Positions 10,616 to 21,914 of a stretch of 64,000 nucleotides of DNA are shown here, piece after piece. How positions within the stretch are numbered: position 1 is the stretch's first letter; each line of letters opens with the position of its first letter. The notes beneath the pieces were generated by a model. That model was not told where the DNA came from, did not search any database, and saw only the letters and a program-made list of their open reading frames with translations. The stretch is taken from positions 9,050,450 through 9,114,449 of the forward strand of contig NC_067200.1 in the NCBI RefSeq assembly GCF_000699445.3. Direction: 5' to 3'. Made by a program: the position numbers and the translations under genes. Source of the stretch: Schistosoma haematobium (lineage: Eukaryota > Platyhelminthes > Trematoda > Strigeidida > Schistosomatidae).

Positions 10616-12772
10616 AATCTAACCACGCAGCTAATCACACCCTGCATCTACTTAAAAATAATTTTTTCACCTCATTCCGTCTCACCGACAACTCCCCAGA
10701 CCTTTTACCTTTGATATATACGTGTTATGTTAAATATTTTTTTTTAAATACTGGACACATAAGCTAGGTATTCCGCAACGATGGCTGAGGATTTTAATCA
10801 AACTCAAACAACTAACACTGGCAAATACAACGAATCCAAAAAGCAACCCAGGCGAGTTTTATAATTTCTTTTTCTGGTTAATTAACTATGTTGGCTGTAC
10901 TTCTTATATATTTATATACATTTTTCACGTAGACTGGCTATACATATATACCATATGAACTACTTCTAAAAGTTTTCGGTTGAGGATATGTTTAGTAGCT
11001 TGATACGATTAATACTACCATTAATAAGTAGTTTTCTAGACAAAACATTTTGGATTAAACCATAGTCAAGTACTTATTAAAGTTCTCATCATTTTTTTTC
11101 ATGTTTAGGAAACTTACGTAATGACTTAACCAGTTTCCCTGCAGCATGCTTTTTAGTGTGATCATATAACCCATCTTTATTGGCAATATTCAGAATTTTT
11201 TTAATTTCTGACATTTAAGAATCAATAACCGTGAAGATATAGTACAGTGCGTTACTGTAAGGTTACTATGTCAGCCGCATTGATTCCACATACCTAATTT
11301 TAAACAACTTATACGGGAACTGTTTAGTAATCATAACATTGAACTGACAATATGAATATCACGACTATGCTAACGTTAAACCAATTATTATTAGTGGCCC
11401 ATACAAAGTCCTGGAACTTAACATTAGCGTTATAAAAAAGACATTTTATGTCAATAACTGATATATATATATTCGTTAGTTTAAATATAACGTAAAATGG
11501 AAATTTACTAAACTTGTAGTTTTTTTTTCTATAGTGATAATATTCATGTAAACAAAGAACTTATACTTTTCCAATATGGCACTTTGATATATCAATCTGT
11601 CCTCTTGTCATTTTTTCTCTCATATGTGCGCGACTTACGGGCAACAAATATCGTATTGAAGGTGGGCCTGGTGAACAAAAACGCAGGCTCCACACGCACT
11701 CGAACCTCTATCCTCCTGAATGCTAGACCGCGTGCTTAGCCGTTAAGCCACATCAGACCACGGAGAAAGTGACCTCAATATTTCCTTACACCAATTAATC
11801 ACTCATAATACTAATGAGTAATAGGACTTACACACTTCTGAGGTGCAAACCAATTCGTTACTTGGATGAATTGACGATATATTGCTTCAATATATCATGC
11901 ATACCTAAATCAAACAAGAAAAGGGTATTTGACACAACTGTACTTGATCCGCATACTCTACACAATGTTTTTGCTTCTTAACCGTATATTCCTTTCCTTT
12001 TCGTGGAGTATTCTGATGCACCCTTGGTTACGCACCTAGTTGTAGAACGCGGTCGTCACAGGCTCAAGGTCATGCGTTTGATCGATTTTGTTAAAGTCCA
12101 ACTTCTAGCAAGTTTACCCTTTTACATATATGCATTACAAAAGAGTATTTTTTTGTTTTCATGGTTTTTCGTGCACAAGATATCTACACTATGTCTATTC
12201 TCTTCCAGAATACCAATCCGTTCTGGAGACCAAGCACTTACATGGAACCGAACAATTATCAATTACATTTATGTATTTCCATTTTGTATCTTATTATTTT
12301 ATGTAGGCAGTGGAGCAGTTCTTCAGGTTTGCTTGATTTTCACCATTACCTTTGAAGTAGATTCTTCTTTACTTTTTACTTGAGGGCGACTCAAGAGGCA
12401 GGTGAGTAAACACCTGATAGCCGGTCTGAGCACGGAAAAATCGTACCTCACCAACATGGTGTTGGGTAGCCCGCTCGCGGCACTTCCTCAGATATTCTTA
12501 TTCCACATTCTCACACTTTCTCTTGGAAGCACGCAGCAGACCGTCGTCGATAGTTGTAGAAGAAATCACATGCTACAAAATAAGATGACAAGCTAGCAAA
12601 GAAGAGACATCCATGGACTATCGTTGACAGCGTCAGTCGTCGCTGATTGTAAGTCAAACAGTGAGCGAGTTGATAATTTTCCCTTGGGATGAGAAATAAA
12701 ACTAAGGTGTTTTCGATAGATAGGTTAATCGAACCGACGTTCCTACGGAAGTCGATTCTAGGGGGAAGCTAA
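10616..12772 (+). other. Long 3' region of outer element, mostly unexplained
   Basis: About 2.16 kb separate the pol stop from the 3' LTR, with no convincing protein. A 27-codon frame starts at ATG 10781 (MAEDFNQTQTTNTGKYNESK...). A tRNA-like unit on the minus strand (11650-11770) has TGGCTTAACGG as A-box and GGTTCGAGTGC as B-box. The open frame at 12003-12383 is hydrophobic at its end and has no recognised domain. The 400 bases before the LTR are less AT-rich and end in the purine tract TAGGGGGAAGC (12759-12769). The excess over the inner element may be captured or inserted DNA. Confidence 0.5.
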
Positions 12773-13039
12773 TGTAACAGCTTAGGTTGGTTGGTCAAGA
12801 GTTGACTCCAAACAACCAAGTATATGCCAAAACAGTATTGTTCAAGTATTCATTCACTTCCTTGTTTTGTATAAGCGTTATATTCCCTATTATCTTATAT
12901 TGAATGTTGAGAGCCTTTGTTTGTCTGAACAGATAATCCCACGCTCCACTGTGACTGCGCTAAGATCGAAATAAAGACCTATTCACTACTTGTCTGGTTT
13001 CTTCTATCAATAGCACGAGGGTTACCTATAGACACGAAA
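12773..13039 (+). repeat. 3' LTR of outer element
   Basis: It matches 924-1190 with two differences and is followed by GAGC (13040-13043). Confidence 0.94.
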
Positions 13040-13043
13040 GAGC

Positions 13044-14570
13044 CACCGGTCGGCAGACTGAATGTTCTCTGCGTTGAACTCCTTTGGAAATCGGTGTGGT
13101 GTGAGCCGGACTCCAAATCTCCGGTAGTTTGCCACGGCTTAACGAGTGTGAGAACATCACGCTAAGCGGTGTTGCCAGGAGTGAAGCTGCTCCTCTTGAT
13201 ATAGCAGAATGAACCATATACGGGCCAGGATTAGCGTCTTATCTTAGATGCTGCAGATTCCGGTACACCAAGTCAGCGATCAGGTTCACCTCGGAAGGTC
13301 CTGCGCATTTACAGATAAAGCTTTCATTAATATGGTTAATGTGGTTCGGTTGAAATGTCTGAGAGTAATGTTCATCCAGAAGGTTAGCGACGTCACCGTC
13401 GTTGTTGGTCGGGCCATTGATACCTAGCATTTGGAAAACTCCCGTCTTGACTTGTCGAGAGGCTTCATAACGGAATAAGCTTTTCGGATTGGAGACAAGT
13501 TTATCCATAAGCTTTATCTGGTACTGAAGCCTGTCCTCTCTTATTACCTCTGTGCATGTGTTCCTTATATGTTTGTATTGCCTGTACACGCCATTGTTAT
13601 CAATTCCTTTGTATTCTACCCAATAGTACCTTTGTGGCTTAGAAAACGAAGAGTGTGCTTCTTGACGATTGTAGTTTGCTTGCAGATTTGCGGGGTCATT
13701 TGAGGAACAGACCGCTTTTTAGCACAAAAGATTGTGTGCAGTAGGAAATCCTAATGAGCATCCATGTCAAGTTGAGGGTGAACATTCCAATCCACCTGTT
13801 GTAGATAGTTCTTTAGAGCTCACACATCCAACCGTTTGAAATCCCAGCACCTTTTGTTGGCGTTATGTTTTAGCTCAGTTTTGCCGATGAAGCTGAAGGC
13901 TGGGACGGCGTGATCGCTTCTACCCTGGGAACCCAGGGTTGAGAGGTTATCAACCGGAAATTCTTCGTTTATAAATACCCAGTTTAAGCGGGCTGGCGTC
14001 TGATTGTTTCTCCAACGAATTGGCGACTTCACATTTTCGAATAATCAATGCGTGACTGGGCGCTTCCAGCTAGGGTTTGTCTAGTAAGACCCATACGGTT
14101 GGCATCAATGTTGAAGATTTACGGACCTATTTGTCTGGGGGACTTATCGACCACTAAGGAGTATTGTCACTTGACTGCGGTTTGTTCTCTTCGAAATCCC
14201 GTTGATAGGTCGGTCGCACTTTGTTGGTGGTTACTGAATCTATACTTATTGCAGAGTACAGGCTGATGTGCCAAGAAATGGTAGGGCCAGTGAAATGTTA
14301 CTGAGCCCTGGTCAAATCATCCGGAAGTCATGTCACAGAATATCGAACAGATCCTCGGCTGCTTTCATGGTCGCAGACAAACAAACGCCATCGACTAGCC
14401 TATACGGTGGTTGTCATACTTTCGTTTGTGCCTACTTCAACTAATATATTCCTGTAATAACGTCCTTTGTTTGGACAGTCTTTAATGCATCCACAATACT
14501 TATATACGACGAGGGGGTAATCTTTGTAAGGTGCTGACCGAGAGGTGTGACGTTGACGTTAGCTGTTAGT
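13044..14570 (-). mobile_element. CR1/Jockey-like LINE, endonuclease to RT N-terminal half (broken)
   Basis: This is the upstream half of the LINE whose other half is at 1-923, minus strand. Going upstream to downstream: a degenerate endonuclease region (14040-14570, many stops, VDGVCLSAT and KAAEDLFDIL readable), the endonuclease C-terminus (13820-14032: WVFINEEFPVDNLS, GRSDHAV), the linker with MYRQYKHIRNTCTEVIRED (13239-13589), then the RT start (13044-13217: SRGAASLLATPLSVMFSHSL, KLPEIWSPAHTTPISKG). It is full of frame changes and clearly dead before or after the LTR insertion. The 5' boundary near 14570 is approximate. Confidence 0.8.
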
Positions 14571-16690
14571 CACGCCATTCACGTCTAGCTCAAGTAATCC
14601 CACAATCATTCGACAAAGACAATCTACATTGGTGACCTACAAAGCCATTTAACCATACAATATTTATTCACAGTGATTATTTGACTCACTGTTTGATGTT
14701 TGGTAGTAAAATAAAAATGTGACTGACCATGTAGCGCCGGCAAACAACGATAATCTTTAGACTATTAGGTATGTGATTTTCCTGGCTGCCACTGATTTCT
14801 ATACCGGACTCACCTAGCGTGACTGATCGTAACTTTGTTGAATAAAGCACCATCTAATCCGTTATCTGGTTTTCCATTTTGGGTCGTGAATCCTGGTTCT
14901 GACATTACGTGACTAGTCTTATTATCGCATTAACGTACTATCGTATTATCCAGGCAATAGAGAAGAAATATCCCTGATCATATGTTTTATCACTGTTATC
15001 GTACCCAGTTCAATTAGAATTTTCCTGAGGTACAACACATGGTAGTCATAGCGGTTTTCATTCACGTTAGATATCTGAAAGACTGGATCAAAAATAGGAA
15101 ATTCCGACATCTCCCTTCGACTCCGAGAAGTTCGGAATCCTTTCAGGCAAATGAAGAATAAACCCGTTCTGCTAAATCTCCCATTCATCTAATAGTATTG
15201 CAATCTATAGATATTCTAAGGACACGTAGTATTTTATCAACGCTAATTAATACAACCACTTAAATATGTTTTGAAGAACATTTGTATTGGAGATCCCACT
15301 TAAAATTTTCCTCGGTTATAAAGTCGAAGCTGAATAAATACAATACTAATATGACATCAACCTACAATTGTATTTTGACGTAATGCATTAATGTGGTACT
15401 AATTTTTACCACAAGATCAGAAGTTGAGCAGGACGAAAAAAGAAGCACTCAAAATTCATGGTTACAAGAAAACATAGGGTTTGGTTAGAAAACCTGCTCC
15501 TTTGTCGAAGACAACTGGCAGAAGTATATAGGATGTTGTATAAATGAATATAAATACCACGCGACTTGGAAGAAAATATTGTCCTAAGCCCGCTAATATT
15601 TTAACTATATAAATGGATTGACATGGCAGTTTTCAGTACTTCTCTGCATATGGTGATAGAAGCAAAAGTTAGTGATCATCTTAAGCACGATCCCCATGCT
15701 GAACCACATGACTAAGTGCCAAGTCAGAGTTTGGCGAGCATCCCATGCATTGTGTGTGAATGAACTGTAGTCCAACTGCATTGATTTAACAAGTACTCAT
15801 TGGTCCACCATTACTGTGATGCCACTTCCTCAAGCTTAAGCGAACAAAGACTTGATTAGATTTTTAGTTCATGGCTTAAAAACGATTATATAGTAATCTA
15901 GCAGTTCCGGAAGCCTTAACACATTTTCCGGAACCTTTGAATCAGTTAAGGAAGCTTATCTTCGCGTTTTATGTCACACGCACCTAGGACCGTAATAAAT
16001 CACTAGGTCCAATCAAATATTTGAAATATTATTGGAAATGCTGATGTTCTCAAATGTTTCAAAAAAGTGAGTTTTACGTTATTCAGTGACCTTACCATAA
16101 TGTGTCTATTAGGGCAAGAAATGCCTCATCCTTATTCCCTTTCCGTAGAACACAATGGGATTACGTTTCGCATACTACTGTCTGTATGACATCACGTCAA
16201 AGTCTTAAAATTATCGGAAGAAGGTTCACGAATTTGAAGTAAGATCCCTTTTTTCTAAGCACGTTGTAACGTCTTTCTGAACAAAGTACTCTTTGATCAA
16301 TCTACGAACATTCTGTTTTAAAAAGCCGTACGTCAAAGCGTGTTCAGCGACCGACGTAGTCAAGTGATCTGACATTTCTATCATTGGATGCTGAATTGAA
16401 TCGATAGATATTGTTTACTGTACAAGAAGTCATGGCGTTTTTTGTAATGTGCGTTACTTTACTCATCTACTGAGACACACTTATTTGTTTACAGGATCCC
16501 TCCTGAAAACATTCAATTTTAATCGTGGTAATAAGAAACAATTTTTTGTGTGCTTTTCAATGAAGTTTGAGGTTATATTCTCATTATATATCAACTAAAA
16601 AACTTCAGGGAATTTTTTTTCTTACTACATATATGTAGAACAGGCTGTGTACTAACAATTTAAACTTACTTTAAATCCATATTGGTGGTA
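14571..16690. other. AT-rich intergenic stretch, no supported gene
   Basis: I see no conserved protein, RNA gene or clear repeat here. The short open frame at 14946-15188 (minus) has no recognisable domain. Confidence 0.5.
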
Positions 16691-16699
16691 AAAATTATA

Positions 16700-17485
16700 G
16701 TTGATTAGGGTTGGATTAAAAAGTTAAGGCTTTTGGATTTCCCATAGTTAATTAGCAATTATAAATACTGTTGGTAATGTTCAGTCTTCAGTAATAAGGA
16801 TAGGAGGTCTATCGACCTATAATGATCCTTGCAGTTTGTAATACTGTGGAGGTCTAATCTCTTTTTGAATGTGTTAACAGCAGGTGCTGATATTACGTGT
16901 TCCGGTAGAGAATTCCAGTAATTCACTACTCGGTGCGAGAAACGGAACTCCAGACGTAAACGTTTTGATCTCGGTTTTGGAACTTTCTTCGAATGTATTC
17001 TCAAATGATCGGTCCTAGACGGAAGCAAGAGATAAGACATGTTAATATCAAGGTCATCGTTCAGTATACGATAAGCCAATATTAGATCACCCCGTATTCT
17101 ACGGTAAGATAACGGAAATAAGTTAAGGTGTCTCAGTCTGTCTTCATATGACAGACCAGATAAATCTTTTACCATCTTAGTACCTCGTCTTTGGACTCTT
17201 TCCAGCATATCTGCTTCATACTTGAAACAAGGACACACTGCTTGAATCCCGTATTCTAAATGTGGTCGCACATAAATCGGGTATAGTAATCTAAACATTT
17301 CATCGTCTAAATACTGGAAAGACCTATGAATTGACCATAATACCCTATAGCCTTTTGCAGCAGCAGCTTTACAGTGACTAGTGGCTTTGAGATCATTGCT
17401 TAATATGACTCCTAAATCTTTATAGTTTCTTACTTTGGGTAGCACGAGTCCACGTAATGTATAGTGATACGATTCATCAGTTGTT
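16700..17485 (-). mobile_element. CR1-like LINE fragment, RT thumb/C-terminus
   Basis: An open frame of 228 residues (16759-17445) reads KDLGVILSNDLKATSHCKAAA, IYVRPHLEYGIQA, LERVQRRGTKMV, LRHLNLFPLSYRRIRGDLILAYR and FSHRVVNYWNSLP, the standard C-terminal part of a CR1/Jockey-type reverse transcriptase. The frame continues a little upstream (about 17485) and ends in EHYQQYL-stop. The catalytic core is absent, so this is a 5'-truncated copy. It belongs to a different family from the LINE at 1-923 and 13044-14570. Being open over 228 codons, it is a fairly young insertion. Confidence 0.88.
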
Positions 17486-18910
17486 TAACTGCATCACTAC
17501 ACTAACACCTTTAAATCTTCATGCTTTCATACAGATAACGTCGTATATTTCGCATATAACTAGTTTCTTTAAAAAGATTACCTTGAAGTAGGACATCAGG
17601 CAGACATCAGTCCACTCAAAGAATGGTACATATATACAATTACCCTCATTTTGCTTGGAGTTCAAGTAAATCTCTCGGATATATTTGTGCCATTTATAAG
17701 GTCTTTCAAAGTTCAAACCTACACAGGTCTTCCAGATGTTGGTTTTCGTGGTTCGGATGATATAACTCAGGCTTCATTTGTTTACGTCGTAAAAGTCCTT
17801 GAGATAGTAACTTAGGTTATTTTATTATTAAGCGTTTATTCCCAATAAATTCCCCTCGTTTTATTTATTCCTATGCGATGGATTTTGAGCATTTCTACTC
17901 AAAGTAAACGCTGGAAAAAGCTCTCATTCAAACTAAACGACTTTCTCTGTTTAAGTGGTTAGGAAAATCCCTAGTGTTCTGACCGTACCATGTTATTGAT
18001 CTCGGATTGTAAGTTGTGCCTAATGGTGCTCTCTTACCCCTATTGAATGACGACTAAGATTCAGTCTTAATAAAAACGCGTGTGATGCAAAGATTTCCGT
18101 CTTCATTTTCCTTTCTGCATCACACAATTCTCAGCTCTCATTGGTAACGGGTGTTGTTCAGCGCTTCCAGTGTTTTGTTGTCATCCTCAGTCAGGATTTC
18201 GACGTCAGTAACTGATCGAATAGGTTATTTCATGCATCAGACGTCTATGTAAAGTTTCTTCTACAATCTAGTAGTATAACTGTCTTGTTAGGCTATCTTC
18301 TACGAAAGGTAACTTATCATGTCATCTTACGCGTGCGTTTCAATCTCTCAATTCTTTTCTAGGACAGTGGGTTAGATTGATCATTGGGATACTTCATTTT
18401 GTCATTTAGGTGTATGAATAGACATTTTAATAAAACAGATATTTTTGCTAGTTGTTTCGACTGGATTTTGACTAGCTTTATATGCTTTGTTCTCACACTA
18501 ATCTGATCCAACTGGGCTTTCAAAATAGAACACACTACAGAGACAGTTTGTTGTTCAAATAAAGCATATCAGGGCGCATGTCTGTTAATTTTATGGTAAT
18601 ACCAGTATGTTTGTAATATGCTGTTGGTTAGTAAACTAGATTTCAGATGTCTAACAGCATAGTGTAAGTTTCTTCTGTAGAAAATACATAAATTCCTGAA
18701 CTAAATCAACTCAAGTTTACATGGTACGAAAGAACAAGGTAGAACATTCAATATGATCGTAATACGTTCAATCATGTGAATGCTTTTTTATTTGAGTCAA
18801 GGTATCTCTTATATTATGAATGAAACACCTAATCATCCATTTATTTGAAATAATCCAGTCAAAACTCTATAGTGATAATTGTTATTAATTTTGTTTATCC
18901 GTTTATATAG
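17486..18910. other. AT-rich stretch, no supported gene
   Basis: I find no conserved coding sequence or repeat that I can name. A splice-like exon for the missing SYF2 5' end was looked for here and not found. Confidence 0.45.
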
Positions 18911-19065
18911 ACTAAAGATGTCCACAACCGGGGCCAATGGGTCCTCAAAGTATATGGAAAAACTCAGGGAACTTCACTTAAGAGTGGTAGGTTCGAGATC
19001 TCTATTCGTTTATATAAAACATATATTCTTCTAAACAGCCGTAATAATAGCCTACGTTCTAAAAA

Positions 19066-19590
19066 TAAGTTTGTTTATTTATTGCATCACATAAACATTG
19101 GTACAAGGAAGCACCAAATATATACGCGCCACATAAATCATCCGATTTGTGTAAGGTCTGGGATACTGCTCGGGTGCCCAAACCGAAGCAGATGGTTTTC
19201 CTAGGGGGCCACACCCCGAATCTTTGGCCTAGAGGTCTAATCCACAATACAGTGGAGCAACGTAAGGAGATGCAGTCCCATGGTAGCCAGTGACCTACAA
19301 TAGGTTCATACGCCATTTTTCCCTTAGTATTTTGAAGCCCATGTACACCATTGGTTTGGAATCAAAGTTTTCCAACTCCCCTAGGTGGATCCTGTATGTC
19401 TACCAACCACGTTAAAGGGTCGGATATTCCCTTTTTGTCCTCTCACGTTCATAAACAACACCTCGGCCACGAGAAGGCAGTGAATAGGACTTCCCTGGTA
19501 GTGGTTGTATGCACGTGGCCATGTGAGAGCATTTCGAGAGGAGAGCTGACACTCTTCTCTTAGTTGTACCAGGGCGTTTGGGGTGTTGAA
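19066..19590 (-). repeat. Dispersed repeat family A (unclassified retroposon)
   Basis: This matches 57388-57890 in reverse orientation over several hundred bases, including the segments read on its own strand as ATGGGACTGCATCTCCTTACG, TTTGGGCACCCG and ACACGGCCACG-like blocks. The copy at 57.4 kb ends in an A/T-rich tail after TACCAATATCTATGTG, which suggests a retroposon. No protein is recognised. Confidence 0.7.
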
Positions 19591-19599
19591 TCATCTTCG

Positions 19600-20740
19600 T
19601 GGTTATCCATACTTTATGCCTTTTTACACACATATGACGTGTATGCCATTTAACCAGTATATTCCTATTAATTTGCAATACTGTTAGCTTTTTAGTTAAA
19701 TATCAATTTCTGTCTTAAAATCGAACCGACATGTATTCCTCAATTGTCTTCTAATAAATGAACAAGTATGGAACTCATCACTATACTTAGCCCGTAACAA
19801 CAAAGATTATACTTACATTTAAAATAATACTCAAAGATCTTAATTTCTGAGGGAAATTCAACAGCTTTACATGTTACGGGTCAACAATGTCTCATCATTT
19901 TAAGTTGACAATCCACACGCATACTGTGCTGCACTAAATTTCATCGTCTTGCTAATCAAACACAGTTATGAAGTACATTATATTTATTCAATTAATTAGT
20001 CAGAAAATTCTTATATTAATTAAGTAAAGTTTGTTTTGTATCCAATTGATATAAGCGTTGTGACCAAAACATCAGTCGTCAAAAGACTGGTATTTAGTTC
20101 AATTAAATTGTGAACATTGTAACACTAGGTTAAGTAAAACTAATGAGAACGATCGTCATATACTCGTCACTTTTAAGGTCAGATCCAGTCATATGACAAT
20201 CGTGTGAAACCAACAATTTGAAGCTTTCCAAGTAGTCAATCTGTCTATTTACTGTATTTTAATAAAAGAAATGTCACTCTAAAACGTCACAGTATATACA
20301 CAAGCCAAACTACGCTGAAACTTGTCAAATCTCTTGATATTCCCAAGCCTGCAACTTCGTAGTCTATAACTCATGAAAAAGTGCAGCAGTTGAATCTCTT
20401 ATTGGTATTTTCGAGTCCGAGTATTCTAGTCCATCTACCACCTTATTACTTAACTTGACCAATAGGACTCGTAAACTAACAGGAGTAACCTTGTACACTG
20501 ACGACATAATTTTAAATGTTAGTGGTCCGTCAATACAAGCATTTACCGCTCCTTGGGTTCGAATGAGAACACCGCAAGTAATCTTTTATCATTAAATTTA
20601 AAGTACCCAGCATATCTATCTTAAACACATTGGTTTATACATATGAATCGTAGGTATGGGGATTTTATCCATATTTTTCCGTAAGTGGCCGAGATCGGAT
20701 CAAACGGTTCATAAATAACTAATAATATTTAAGGAACAAT
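19600..20740. other. AT-rich stretch, no supported gene
   Basis: Simple AT-rich sequence. No open frame with a recognisable domain and no repeat boundary that I can place. Confidence 0.45.
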
Positions 20741-20743
20741 ATT

Positions 20744-21625
20744 TTTCTGGTTAGCGTTTTCAGACAAGGCTGCCTACTCTCCCCCTTCCTTTTTCTTATG
20801 GTGGTAGACTGGATTATGAAGACCTCGACATCTGAGGGAAAACGCGGCATACAATGGACAGCTCAGAACCAATTAGACGATTTGGACTTCGCAGATGACA
20901 TAGCCCTTCTATCCCATACACACGAACAAATGCAGATGAAGACAACTAGTGTAGCCGCAGCAGCCTCGACATACATAAAGGAAAAAGCAAGATCCTCAAA
21001 TACAATACGGAGAACATCAACCCAATCACACCTGATGGCGAAACTCAAGAAGATGTGGAGTCCTCCACGTACTTGGGAAGCACCATCGATGGACAAGGAA
21101 GATCAAATGCAGACGTAAAGACAAAGATTGGCAAAGCAATGGCCCCATTCCTACAATTGAAGAACATATGGAACTCGAAAAAAACTGTCAACTGATATCA
21201 AAGTCAGACTCTTCAATGCGAAATGCAAGATAGTTCTACTGTACGGAGCTGAAACCTGGGGAACTACTACAACCATCATCAAGGTTCAAGTATTTATAAA
21301 TAGCTGTCTACGCAAGATACTCAACATCCATCCAATCAACTTCCAGCTGAAGAGAAAACTAGGAAAAGACAATGGGAATGGATAGGACATACATTACGGA
21401 AATCACCAAACTTCATCACAAGGCAAGCCCTAACTTGGAATCGTGAAGGGAAGCGGAAAAGAGGAAGGCCGAAGAACACATTACGTCGGGAAATAGAAGC
21501 AGATATGAAAAGGATGAATAACGACTGGAAAGAGCTGGAAAGGATTACCCAGGACAGGGTTGGATGGAGAGTGCTGTTGGGCGGCCTATGCTTCTCCACG
21601 AGGAGTAACAGGCGTAATTAAGTAA
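20744..21625 (+). mobile_element. RTE-type LINE fragment (SR3/Perere-3-like), broken
   Basis: A 5'-truncated copy begins inside RT with FRQGCLLSPFLF and DWIMKTSTSEGKRGIQW, then LDFADDIALLSHTHEQMQMK with the FADD active site intact. Downstream, in other frames, come fragments of the C-terminal part ([41 protein letters not shown]). At least two frame changes break it. The family name is from memory; the RTE-like character is clear. The same family occurs on the opposite strand at 25945-26925, so the two copies flank the SYF2 exons. Confidence 0.85.
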
Positions 21626-21914
21626 GGAACAGTATGTCGTATAACAATAGTTAGTGAGTCCAACAGATGGGAAGATTCATACAATAACCCAGGTACATGT
21701 ATAGTAAACGTGTAAACGATAATAGTCTGTAAAACAAGTCCAAACGTTGCAATACTCCCAGTATTAGCTCCGTCAAAACATATTTCAATCACTATCACTA
21801 CTAAAAAATAAATAAAGTTTTGCGAATTATTATACTACCGAACTAACGTGTAATATTGATTACAGTGATTGTTTATTATGATAAAACAAATTTGAGTTTC
21901 TTGTCTTTTTTTAG
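21626..21914. other. Intron sequence before SYF2 exon
   Basis: It ends in the pyrimidine tract and acceptor TTGTCTTTTTTTAG just before 21915. Nothing else is recognised. Confidence 0.6.

Larger units (their letters stand above)
924..13039 (+). mobile_element. Outer Ty3/Gypsy LTR retrotransposon, CsRn1 clade
   Basis: A complete LTR element with 267-bp LTRs at 924-1190 and 12773-13039 and a 4-bp target duplication GAGC (920-923 and 13040-13043). Order: LTR, primer site, gag, pol (protease, RT, RNase H, integrase), long 3' region, purine tract, LTR. Without the nested element (3114-8352) it would be about 6.9 kb. The gag zinc knuckle is of C-x2-H-x9-C-x3-C type, which I associate with the CsRn1 clade rather than the usual CCHC. 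Apart from the nested insertion, gag and pol show no stop or frame break, and the LTRs differ at only two positions, so it is young. It sits in the coding part of a CR1-like LINE. Odd: about 2.16 kb separate pol from the 3' LTR, against 448 bp in the inner element. Confidence 0.93.

Noticed and set aside
11650..11770. Possible tRNA gene (minus strand)
   Set aside because: A- and B-box-like words are present, but acceptor and anticodon arms do not pair; more likely a SINE relic.
12003..12383. Possible envelope-like gene in the outer LTR element
   Set aside because: It has a hydrophobic stretch but no ATG-led signal peptide, Cys pattern or recognised motif, and much of its start overlaps a tRNA-like repeat.
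17486..21914. Search for the SYF2 N-terminal exon
   Set aside because: No segment with the expected Lys/Arg-rich helix, phase and GT donor could be found by eye.
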